DNA of 45,008 nt from Chryseobacterium rhizosphaerae. GTDB taxonomy: Bacteria > Bacteroidota > Bacteroidia > Flavobacteriales > Weeksellaceae. The position numbers and the translations under genes were made by a program. Below the pieces are notes generated by a model, which was not told where the DNA came from, ran no database searches, and worked only from the letters and a program-made list of their open reading frames with translations. The number at the start of each line of letters is the position of its first letter. Position 1 is the first letter of the stretch. Where the stretch lies: NCBI RefSeq assembly GCF_003385455.1, contig NZ_QNUF01000036.1, positions 1 through 45,008 of the forward strand, in the 5' to 3' direction. Shown here one piece after another: positions 1 to 6,053 of the stretch.

Positions 1-46
1 TCTAAACCCTCAATCCATCTACTCCTGCGCTCCCATATTGGGACTG

Positions 47-76
47 CAAAGATACAAATCTTTTTCACTTTCGCAA
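47..76 (-). promoter_or_regulatory. Bacteroidota promoter reading off the left edge (proximal)
   Basis: On the minus strand a -33 TTG (74-76) is followed after 19 bases by TATCTTTG (47-54), a perfect match to the TAnnTTTG -7 element. Transcription would start near base 40 and leave the window. The gene it serves is not visible. A strong promoter with a second one upstream would suit an rRNA or tRNA operon (inference). Confidence 0.6.
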
Positions 77-196
77 CTTTTATTTTTAAAAAGTTTTGAT
101 CACGTTTTTTAGAATTATTATCTTTTAAAGTATATCGTTTCTGCTTATCTAAAAGCTCTTCTGCGCTTACTGAATATCTTTCGTTTTTCAGTGGGG

Positions 197-228
197 CAAA
201 GGTAAGCCAACTTACCTATACCAAACAA
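197..228 (-). promoter_or_regulatory. Bacteroidota promoter reading off the left edge (distal)
   Basis: On the minus strand TACCTTTG (197-204) matches the -7 consensus. A TTTG lies 17 bases upstream (222-225), and an overlapping TTG lies at 21 bases (226-228). A small inverted repeat, GGTAAG/CTTACC (201-216), overlaps the -7 region. It is in tandem with the proximal site at 47-76. Confidence 0.5.
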
Positions 229-353
229 GTTTATTTAACTTTAAATTCATATTATATTCATATTTTATCCTAACCTACTGGTAGGCAAGGGAGAAAATTT
301 TAAACAAATGTTTGAAGCAACGCATTGGAGCGTAGGAGGGAGCTGAGATGAGG

Positions 354-402
354 AGTGATGAGTGATGAGTGATAAGTGATAAGTGATAAGTGATAAGTGA
401 TG
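354..402. repeat. Tandem 7-base repeat, seven units
   Basis: Seven consecutive units of AGTGATR (AGTGATG twice, AGTGATA four times, AGTGATG once) run without interruption over 49 bases. Related but degenerate words occur on the opposite strand in other spacers of this window (26829-26867 and 37151-37177). There are no unique spacers between units, so it is not a CRISPR array. Confidence 0.85.
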
Positions 403-463
403 GAAGTTATACATATATATAGTAGGGTATTCTTTTATAGGATAGAGTATCTCAATTATGGTT

Positions 464-512
464 GGGCTAAAGCCAGGGCAGAGGCTGATTTTATTTGAGC
501 GGGCTAAAGCCC
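464..512. repeat. Two GGGCTAAAGCC-type hairpin words
   Basis: GGGCTAAAGCC occurs at 464-474, and GGGCTAAAGCCC at 501-512. The second forms a 5-bp stem (GGGCT/AGCCC) with a 2-base loop and is followed by CACTCCTATTGA. I recognise this as a dispersed intergenic word of flavobacterial genomes, though I cannot search to confirm it. Confidence 0.5.
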
Positions 513-548
513 ACTCCTATTGAATATGCATTTCCAAAAAGAATTGAT

Positions 549-608
549 TGGCAGCTGGCTATTGGCAGCTAGCGACTGATGGCTGGCTATGTTGACTATT
601 GACTACCA
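549..608. repeat. Low-complexity GGCAGCTGGCT/TTGACTATTGACT spacer
   Basis: GGCAGCT and GGCTGGCTAT words recur in 549-590, followed by GTTGACTATTGACTACC. No reading frame is supported. It looks like decayed spacer sequence made by repeated short duplications. Confidence 0.5.
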
Positions 609-649
609 GTTATTCATCAGCCTATATTTATATTCTATATCTACTCCCC

Positions 650-757
650 TAGCCCCGATAGAAACGGATACCCCACAGCACAGGTCGGAACACGTAAGGA
701 TTACAGCCCTGGAAAGCCTTGGCGCGAGGAGTATGAGTGGATAGCGGGAAAAAGCTA
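650..757. repeat. Dispersed inverted-repeat element, AGCCCCGAT...AGCGGGA...GCT
   Basis: The ends TAGC (650-653) and GCTA (754-757) pair, as do CCCG (654-657) with CGGG (745-748) and ATACCCC (668-674) with GGAGTAT (728-734, one mismatch). Together they make a long imperfect hairpin of about 108 bases. The pattern of AGCCCCGAT at the left end and GATAGCGGGA plus AGCT at the right matches an intergenic element I recall from Chryseobacterium-type genomes. That recognition is from memory and unverified. Confidence 0.6.
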
Positions 758-767
758 ATGGTGTTAG

Positions 768-858
768 AGAGTCTGAGGGTTGGAGAGTCTGAGAATTGGT
801 GGGTTCTAGAATTTGGGAGTTGAGAGAATGAGAGTGAGAGGTTGGGAGTTGAGGGGTG
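768..858. repeat. GA-rich low-complexity spacer (GGGAGTTGAGAG words)
   Basis: Words such as GAGAGTCTGAG, GGGAGTTGAGAG and GGGAGTTGAGGGG repeat imperfectly. The complement reads CTCAACTCCCAACCTCTCAC. Similar words occur at 5981-6050, at 11291-11323, and inside the start of the MetH gene at 10871-10906. Confidence 0.6.
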
Positions 859-912
859 AAAAAAAAAAAACATTCCGTGGAAATCTTAGCTGTTAAAGAC
901 TCCCACGGAATG
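859..912 (-). terminator. Rho-independent terminator of cysS
   Basis: CATTCCGTGG (871-880) pairs with CCACGGAATG (903-912). The stem extends inward through G-T and A-T pairs to about 17 bp around an 8-base loop. On the minus strand it is followed by a run of 12 T (complement of 859-870). It lies 23 bases beyond the cysS stop codon. Confidence 0.9.
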
Positions 913-935
913 AGTATAAATTGAAGTTATATATT

Positions 936-2402
936 TTAATTCAGAACATAGGATGTCCCGTCTCTTCCGTCTTTTAATTCGATGCCTTCAGCCAGTAGTT
1001 TGTCTCTGATCTGATCTGAAAGGTCAAAGTTCTTGGATTTTCTTGCCTGATTTCTAAGTTCAATTAAAACTTTCAATGTCTGATCAAGTTTTTCATTGTT
1101 ATTTTCTTCCACAGCCTGTAATCCCAGTACATCAAAGATAAAGGCATTCAAGGTTGACTTTAAATCTTCAAGGTCTTCTGTAGAGATTGTTTCTTTGGCA
1201 TCATTTAAAGCAAAGATATATTTTACGGCTTCAAATAAATGAGCAATCAGAATTGGAGAGTTGAAATCATCGGTTAACGCTTCATAACATTTGTTTTTCC
1301 ATTCTTTAAGACTGAACCCGGATTGCTTATTATCGTCAGGAGTGATTGAGTTTAATACTTTCACAGCCTCCATCAATCTGATAAATCCTTTTTCGCTGGC
1401 TATCATCGCATCATTGGAAATATCTAGAACACTTCTATAATGTGCCTGCAGGAAGCAGAAACGAACAATTGAAGGATGGAAAGGCTTCTCAAAGAAGTCG
1501 TTATCTCCTGTCACCAACTGCATAGGAAGAATATAGTTCCCTGTAGATTTACTCATACGCTGGGAATTCATCGTCAACATATTGGCATGCATCCAGTAAT
1601 TTACCGGAGCAGCGTCATTGCAAGCTTTTCCTTGTGCAATTTCACATTCGTGGTGTGGGAATTTCAAATCCATTCCTCCTCCATGAATATCAAAAGTTTC
1701 CCCAAGATATTTTGTACTCATCGCTGTACATTCAAGGTGCCATCCCGGGAACCCTTCTCCCCAGGGAGAGTTCCATCTCATAATGTGAGCGGGAGAAGCT
1801 TTTTTCCAAAGGGCAAAATCCTGTGGGTTCTTTTTCTCACCTTGTCCGTCAAGATCACGGGTATTGGCAAAGAGCTCTTCTATATTACGTTTTGAAAGCT
1901 CACCATAATTCAGTCCTCTTTTATTGTATTCCAATACATCGAAGTATACTGAACCGTTGCTTTCGTAGGCAAAACCTCTTTCAATCAGCTTTTGAGTCAG
2001 TTCGATCTGTTCTACAATATGACCTGTGGCTGTAGGTTCAATATTGGGAGGAAGCAAATTAAACATCTGTAAAACTTTATGAAAATCCACTGTATATTTC
2101 TGTACGATTTCCATGGGCTCCAGCTTTTCAAGCCTGGTCTGTTTTACAAATCTGTCATTATCTACGTTCCCATCGTCGGTAAGGTGTCCGGCGTCGGTAA
2201 TGTTTCTTACATATCTCACTTTATACCCTAAATGCATCAGGGTACGGTAGATAAAATCGAAAGAAAGGAAAGTTCTTACATTTCCCAGGTGTACATTACT
2301 GTAAACGGTAGGTCCACAGACATACATTCCGATGTTACCTTCTAAAATAGGTTTGAATATTTCTTTTTCTGCTGTAAGCGAGTTATATATTTTTAGTTGC
2401 AT
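936..2402 (-). CDS. cysS: Cysteinyl-tRNA synthetase
   Basis: This cytoplasmic class I enzyme charges tRNA-Cys with cysteine. The protein has 488 residues, slightly longer than the roughly 460 of E. coli. It shows the HIGH-type motif HLGN at residues 38-41, and RMSKS as the KMSKS loop near residue 280. The expected zinc ligands are present: C29, the Cys of GWHLEC, and the His and Cys of the HHECE segment. A DALR-type anticodon-binding region fills the C-terminus and ends in a typical RDG...Y segment. It is the last gene of the minus-strand run folE, DinB gene, cysS. A 122-base gap with a 9-bp hairpin separates it from the DinB gene, so it may also have its own promoter. A strong terminator follows. 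The assignment is secure. Confidence 0.97.
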   Translation of the reverse strand: MQLKIYNSLTAEKEIFKPILEGNIGMYVCGPTVYSNVHLGNVRTFLSFDFIYRTLMHLGYKVRYVRNITDAGHLTDDGNVDNDRFVKQTRLEKLEPMEIVQKYTVDFHKVLQMFNLLPPNIEPTATGHIVEQIELTQKLIERGFAYESNGSVYFDVLEYNKRGLNYGELSKRNIEELFANTRDLDGQGEKKNPQDFALWKKASPAHIMRWNSPWGEGFPGWHLECTAMSTKYLGETFDIHGGGMDLKFPHHECEIAQGKACNDAAPVNYWMHANMLTMNSQRMSKSTGNYILPMQLVTGDNDFFEKPFHPSIVRFCFLQAHYRSVLDISNDAMIASEKGFIRLMEAVKVLNSITPDDNKQSGFSLKEWKNKCYEALTDDFNSPILIAHLFEAVKYIFALNDAKETISTEDLEDLKSTLNAFIFDVLGLQAVEENNNEKLDQTLKVLIELRNQARKSKNFDLSDQIRDKLLAEGIELKDGRDGTSYVLN

Positions 2403-2463
2403 TTATTTTTTATTAAAAGATTCAATAGTTTAAGATTCAAAAATTAGTTAAAATAATATTCTG

Positions 2464-2485
2464 TCACAACAAATAATTGTTGTGA
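2464..2485 (-). terminator. Hairpin between the DinB gene and cysS, weak terminator
   Basis: A perfect 9-bp stem (TCACAACAA/TTGTTGTGA) with a 4-base loop lies about 40 bases after the DinB stop. The downstream minus-strand sequence is AT-rich but has no clean T run. Termination is therefore possible but weak, and the hairpin may instead be an mRNA processing or stability site. Confidence 0.4.
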
Positions 2486-2524
2486 TATAAATTTTATCTG
2501 AAACTTTTTTAAATTTTATCATAA

Positions 2525-2956
2525 TTAAATCGCTTTTAAATGATGCTGCAGATGGTCTACATAATCATTGATAATAAATTCCAAGGTAAAAACCCGAGGT
2601 TCTGTTTTGGTGGTATCACAGGTTCTCTGTAGTGCCTCATCAGGAATATTTTCAACAATACGAACTATCTGATAATTCAAAGCCTTCCAAAGGTCGATGA
2701 CCTCATCAGTAGGAATATTCTGATAGTTCTGGATTTTCACCCATTCATTTTGATCGTATACAATATTCTCGTTCTCCTTATATTGAGTGACTACAAATCT
2801 ACGGATATTTGTAAAAGCACTATCACAAAGATGGCCTATAATTTCTTTTTTAGACCATTTTTCTGATGTGGCCTTATAGATCCATTCTTCTTCAGAAATT
2901 GTCTGAAATCTCTGCAGTTCGGCATCAATAATATTTTTAAGAACCTGATAATTCAT
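2525..2956 (-). CDS. DinB-family (DinB/YfiT-like) putative metalloenzyme
   Basis: A 143-residue four-helix-bundle protein of the DinB/YfiT superfamily. Members usually bind a divalent metal through three histidines and act in the cytoplasm, several of them as thiol-dependent transferases. The candidate ligands are the His of the GHLCDS segment in helix 2 and the pair in HLQHH near the C-terminus. The substrate cannot be read from the sequence. It starts only 2 bases after the folE stop, so the two are almost certainly co-transcribed and probably translationally coupled. I see no signal peptide or membrane segment. Confidence 0.75.
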   Translation of the reverse strand: MNYQVLKNIIDAELQRFQTISEEEWIYKATSEKWSKKEIIGHLCDSAFTNIRRFVVTQYKENENIVYDQNEWVKIQNYQNIPTDEVIDLWKALNYQIVRIVENIPDEALQRTCDTTKTEPRVFTLEFIINDYVDHLQHHLKAI

Positions 2957-2958
2957 TG

Positions 2959-3627
2959 CTAGTAATCTAGTTTTGCATGGCTTCCTACATAATGTAAGAA
3001 CTCCTGTCTTGTAATAGGGTTTGTTCTAAAAATACCGCTTAATTCTGCCGTGATGGTAGAGCTTGCCGTATCTTTAATTCCTCGGCAGTTTACACAAAGA
3101 TGCTTGGCATCAATGATGCAGGCTACATCTTTTGTTCCTAAAGCTTCTTTCAGGGCGTCCACAATCTGCATAGTCAGTCTTTCCTGAACCTGTGGTCTTT
3201 TTGCATAATAATCAACAATTCTGTTAATTTTTGAAAGACCGATTACTTCTCCATTTGAGATATAGGCTACGTGTGCTCTTCCGATAATCGGTAAGAAGTG
3301 ATGTTCACAGAAAGAATATACGGTAATATCTTTTTCCACCAACATCTGGCGGTATTTATATTTATTGGAAAAGGTAGAAATCCCAGGTTTGTTTTCCGGA
3401 AGAAGGCCTCCGAAAATCTCATTCACATACATTTTGGCAACACGCTTTGGGGAATCTTTTAAAGAGTCGTCTGTCATGTCTAATCCCAGGGTTTCCATAA
3501 TTTCTCCAAACAGCTCAGTAATTTTTTCTATTTTTTCCTGTGGCGATTTATCAAAAGCATTTTCCCTTATAGGCGTATGTTCTTTTCCTGTGAAAATATC
3601 ATCGTCGTTATCAGTAAAATCAACCAT
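2959..3627 (-). CDS. folE: GTP cyclohydrolase I
   Basis: It converts GTP to 7,8-dihydroneopterin triphosphate, the first step of tetrahydrofolate synthesis, as a cytoplasmic homodecamer. The 222-residue protein has the family's zinc site: C107 and H110 in CEHH, and C178 in the CVNCRG segment. These correspond to Cys110, His113 and Cys181 of E. coli. The KINRIVDYYAKRPQVQERLT block is typical of the catalytic core. The first 30 or so residues are acidic and poorly conserved. It heads the minus-strand run with the DinB gene and cysS. A possible promoter lies at 3645-3680. The folate theme links it loosely to metF and metH nearby. Confidence 0.97.
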   Translation of the reverse strand: MVDFTDNDDDIFTGKEHTPIRENAFDKSPQEKIEKITELFGEIMETLGLDMTDDSLKDSPKRVAKMYVNEIFGGLLPENKPGISTFSNKYKYRQMLVEKDITVYSFCEHHFLPIIGRAHVAYISNGEVIGLSKINRIVDYYAKRPQVQERLTMQIVDALKEALGTKDVACIIDAKHLCVNCRGIKDTASSTITAELSGIFRTNPITRQEFLHYVGSHAKLDY

Positions 3628-3644
3628 TTTTATTTAATTTGCAG

Positions 3645-3680
3645 CAAAAATACGGATAATATTAATTCATCTATTTCAAA
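3645..3680 (-). promoter_or_regulatory. Putative folE promoter
   Basis: On the minus strand TATTTTTG (3645-3652) matches the TAnnTTTG element 17 bases before the start codon. A TTTG lies 24 bases upstream (3677-3680), slightly farther than usual. Confidence 0.4.
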
Positions 3681-3729
3681 TTGGACCGAAAAATATTATC
3701 TTTTATAACTAGTCTTATTAAAATAACCT

Positions 3730-4881
3730 ATGATTATTGTCGAAGAAGTACAAAATGAAAAACATAAAAAGGAATTTCTAGAATTCCCTGCACAACTTTA
3801 TCTCCACGACAAACATTATATACGCCCTTTAAATAAACATATCGAAGAAATTTTTGATCCTCAAAAGAGCAAGTTTTTCAAATATGGAACGTGTAAAAGA
3901 TTTTTATTTAAAAAGAATCATAAAACTGTAGGTAAAGTCGCTGTTTTTATCAACACCTGCTATGAACAAAAGCAACCAACAGGAGGTTTTGGTTTTTTCG
4001 ACTGTATTGATGATCAGCAAACGGCTAATTTTATTTTTGACCACTGTAAAAATTGGCTTCAGGAAAAAGGAATGGAAGCAATGGATGGCCCTATCAATTT
4101 TGGCGAAAGAGATAAATTTTGGGGTCTTTTGATTGAAGGTTTTACGGAGCCTTTGTTTGGAATGAATTATAATCCCCCTTATTATAAGGAGCTTTTTGAA
4201 AATTATGGTTTTCAGATTTATTTTGAACAATTTTGTTTTACAAGACCCATTTTCGCAGAGGTTTCACGGGTTTTCACTATTGCGTATGAGAGAAACAGGA
4301 GAAATCCTGCTATTTCCGCCCAGCCTATGAAAAAGAATAACCTGAAAAAATTTGCCAAAGATTTTACGGAGGTGTACAATAAAGCCTGGGCTTCCCATGG
4401 TGAAGGAAAACATATAGAGGAAGCTAAGGTTTTGAAAATGTTTAATACCATGAAACCTATTATCAATGAACATATCTCATGGTTTGTCTATGAAAATGAA
4501 AAACCAATTGCCATGTGGATCAATCTTCCGGACCTTAACCAATGGTTTAAATATCTCAATGGAAAATTCGGATTTTTTGAAAAGATTAAATTTTTATGGT
4601 TAAAGGAATTTAAAAAGAATGAAAAAATGGTTGGCCTGGTTTTCGGCATAGTCCCTGAATGGCAGAAAAAAGGGATTGATGGCTATATGATCTGGAAGGG
4701 AACACAACATTTGAGAGAGCATACAGATTTTACAACTACTGAACTGCAGTGGATTGGTGATTTTAATCCAAAGATGATCAAAATTGCAGAAGCTCTTGAT
4801 ACAACAGTGACCAGAAAACTGGCAACTTACCGGTATCTATTTGATAGAAATAAAGAATTTGAAAGGCATCCTATCCTTTAA
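3730..4881 (+). CDS. Large GNAT-like protein of unknown substrate
   Basis: A 383-residue soluble protein with no signal peptide or membrane segment. The N-terminal half contains an aromatic stretch with GGFGFFDCIDDQQ and a conserved-looking MDGPINFGERDKFWGLL segment. The C-terminal half (about 290-383) resembles an acyltransferase core, with a central strand (VFGIVPEWQKKGIDGYMIWKG) that corresponds to the GNAT acetyl-CoA loop. I recall similar proteins in Bacteroidota annotated as GNAT-family or hypothetical. The acceptor substrate is unknown. It stands alone on the plus strand, divergent from folE and convergent with metF. Its start gives only about 100 bases of divergent promoter region. 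Confidence 0.55.
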   Translation: MIIVEEVQNEKHKKEFLEFPAQLYLHDKHYIRPLNKHIEEIFDPQKSKFFKYGTCKRFLFKKNHKTVGKVAVFINTCYEQKQPTGGFGFFDCIDDQQTANFIFDHCKNWLQEKGMEAMDGPINFGERDKFWGLLIEGFTEPLFGMNYNPPYYKELFENYGFQIYFEQFCFTRPIFAEVSRVFTIAYERNRRNPAISAQPMKKNNLKKFAKDFTEVYNKAWASHGEGKHIEEAKVLKMFNTMKPIINEHISWFVYENEKPIAMWINLPDLNQWFKYLNGKFGFFEKIKFLWLKEFKKNEKMVGLVFGIVPEWQKKGIDGYMIWKGTQHLREHTDFTTTELQWIGDFNPKMIKIAEALDTTVTRKLATYRYLFDRNKEFERHPIL

Positions 4882-4950
4882 AATGAGGAAGTCTAGGTAT
4901 GAAAAATGGAAGTTATTGAAGACCAAAGGTTCAGTTTTGCTTCATATTAA

Positions 4951-4980
4951 AAATAAAAACCCTGCCTTACAGACAGGGTT
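4951..4980 (-). terminator. Rho-independent terminator of metF
   Basis: AACCCTG (4958-4964) pairs with CAGGGTT (4974-4980). On the minus strand the stem is followed by TTTTTATTTTT. It lies just past the metF stop and ends the methionine operon. It may also act weakly on the plus-strand gene. Confidence 0.8.
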
Positions 4981-5001
4981 CCTTTCATTTTGGTACTTTT
5001 A

Positions 5002-5961
5002 TTAGAATAGCTCACCTGCTACTTTTTTAATATTATCACTTTTTCCCATTGAGTAAAAGTGTAAAACAGGAACTCCAAAATCCAGCAGTTCTCTGCATTG
5101 GGCAATTGCCCATTCTACTCCTATCTGCTTTACAGCTTCATTATTCTTGGCATTTTCCACAGCTGTGATCAGTTCTTCCGGAAGGTCTATTTTAAATACC
5201 TGCGGGAGAATTTTCAGATGTTTCTTTGTTGCAATAGGTTTAATTCCCGGAATAATAGGAACGGTAATTCCCATTTCTCTTGCTTTCTGAACGAATTCAA
5301 TATACTTTTTATTGTCAAAGAACATTTGAGTTACAATATAATCTGCTCCGGCATCTACTTTCTGCTTGAGCCACTTCAGATCATAATTCATGGAAGGTGC
5401 CTCCATATGTTTTTCGGGATAACCAGCCACTCCTATGCAGAATTTATTAAGTTCATCACAAATCTGATCTTCATCATGAAGGTACTTCCCTCTTCCCAGG
5501 TTATTAATCTGGTTCACGAGATCCATAGCACTGGCATGCCCTCCCTGGGTAGGTTCAAAATACTGATGTCCTTTCATTGCATCTCCCCTCAATGCCATAA
5601 CATTATCTATTCCAAGATACATACAGTCTACCAAAAGATATTCTGTTTCTTCTTTTGTAAATCCTCCACACAATAAATGTGGCACGGTATCTACATTATA
5701 TTTATGCTGAATAGCTGCACAGATTCCCAATGTTCCAGGTCGCATTCTTGTAATACGACGTTCCATCAGGCCATTTCCTTTATCGAGATAGATATATTCC
5801 TCTCTTGAAGTGGTAACATCAATGAACGGAGGTTTGAATTCCATCAGCGGATCTATGTTTGTATACAGATCTTCAATACCGATTCCTTTCTGTGGTGGAA
5901 CAACTTCTAAGGAGAATAAAGTTTTTCCATTTGCGTTTTTAATGTGTTCTGTTATCTTCAT
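5002..5961 (-). CDS. metF: Methylenetetrahydrofolate reductase
   Basis: This cytoplasmic flavoprotein reduces 5,10-methylene-THF to 5-methyl-THF, the methyl donor for MetH. Its 319 residues form a TIM barrel. Visible family features are the N-terminal EVVPP segment holding the catalytic Glu, a DVTTSREE strand, RPGTLGICAA, the HLLCGGFT segment, and the FAD-contacting MALRGD and YIVTQMFFD segments. PIIPGIKPI follows near the C-terminus. It is the last gene of the methionine operon, 92 bases after the MetH C-terminal gene. That gap holds a low-complexity repeat with an inverted pair (5986-5994/6020-6028) but no T run. Its position directly after MetH supports the role. Confidence 0.96.
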   Translation of the reverse strand: MKITEHIKNANGKTLFSLEVVPPQKGIGIEDLYTNIDPLMEFKPPFIDVTTSREEYIYLDKGNGLMERRITRMRPGTLGICAAIQHKYNVDTVPHLLCGGFTKEETEYLLVDCMYLGIDNVMALRGDAMKGHQYFEPTQGGHASAMDLVNQINNLGRGKYLHDEDQICDELNKFCIGVAGYPEKHMEAPSMNYDLKWLKQKVDAGADYIVTQMFFDNKKYIEFVQKAREMGITVPIIPGIKPIATKKHLKILPQVFKIDLPEELITAVENAKNNEAVKQIGVEWAIAQCRELLDFGVPVLHFYSMGKSDNIKKVAGELF

Positions 5962-5980
5962 GTTATATTTTAGTTGTTGG

Positions 5981-6050
5981 TTGATAGTTGATAGCTAAGA
6001 GTTTTGATTTGTAAACAAACTATCAACTCTCACCCATGAACTATAAACTT
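5981..6050. repeat. Low-complexity spacer with inverted repeat between metH and metF
   Basis: AGTTGATAG (5986-5994) is the inverse complement of CTATCAACT (6020-6028). It is flanked by TCAACTCTCACCCATGAACTATAAAC-type words, the same family as the spacers at 768-858 and 11291-11323. There is no T run, so it is not a convincing terminator. Confidence 0.55.
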
Positions 6051-6053
6051 TTT

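Larger units (their letters stand above)
1..935. other. Gene-free left spacer with promoters and nested repeats
   Basis: I see no credible gene here. From left to right it holds two promoter-like sites facing left (47-76 and 197-228), a tandem 7-base repeat (354-402), two short GGGCTAAAGCC-type hairpins (464-512), a GGCAGCTGGCT-type low-complexity stretch (549-608), a larger imperfect inverted repeat (650-757), a GA-rich stretch (768-858) and the cysS terminator (859-912). The 74-codon frame across 649-873 lies entirely in repeat sequence and is judged spurious. Confidence 0.7.

Noticed and set aside
354..402. Possible CRISPR-like array
   Set aside because: The units are only 7 bases and directly adjacent, with no spacers and no cas genes in the window.
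649..873. A 74-codon minus-strand frame in the left spacer
   Set aside because: It lies wholly within the inverted-repeat element and GA-rich repeats, begins with a Phe run encoded by the terminator's T tract, and has no protein-like composition.
1476..2035. Plus-strand frames antisense to cysS
   Set aside because: They are shadows of a strongly conserved gene and show no domain or signal of their own.
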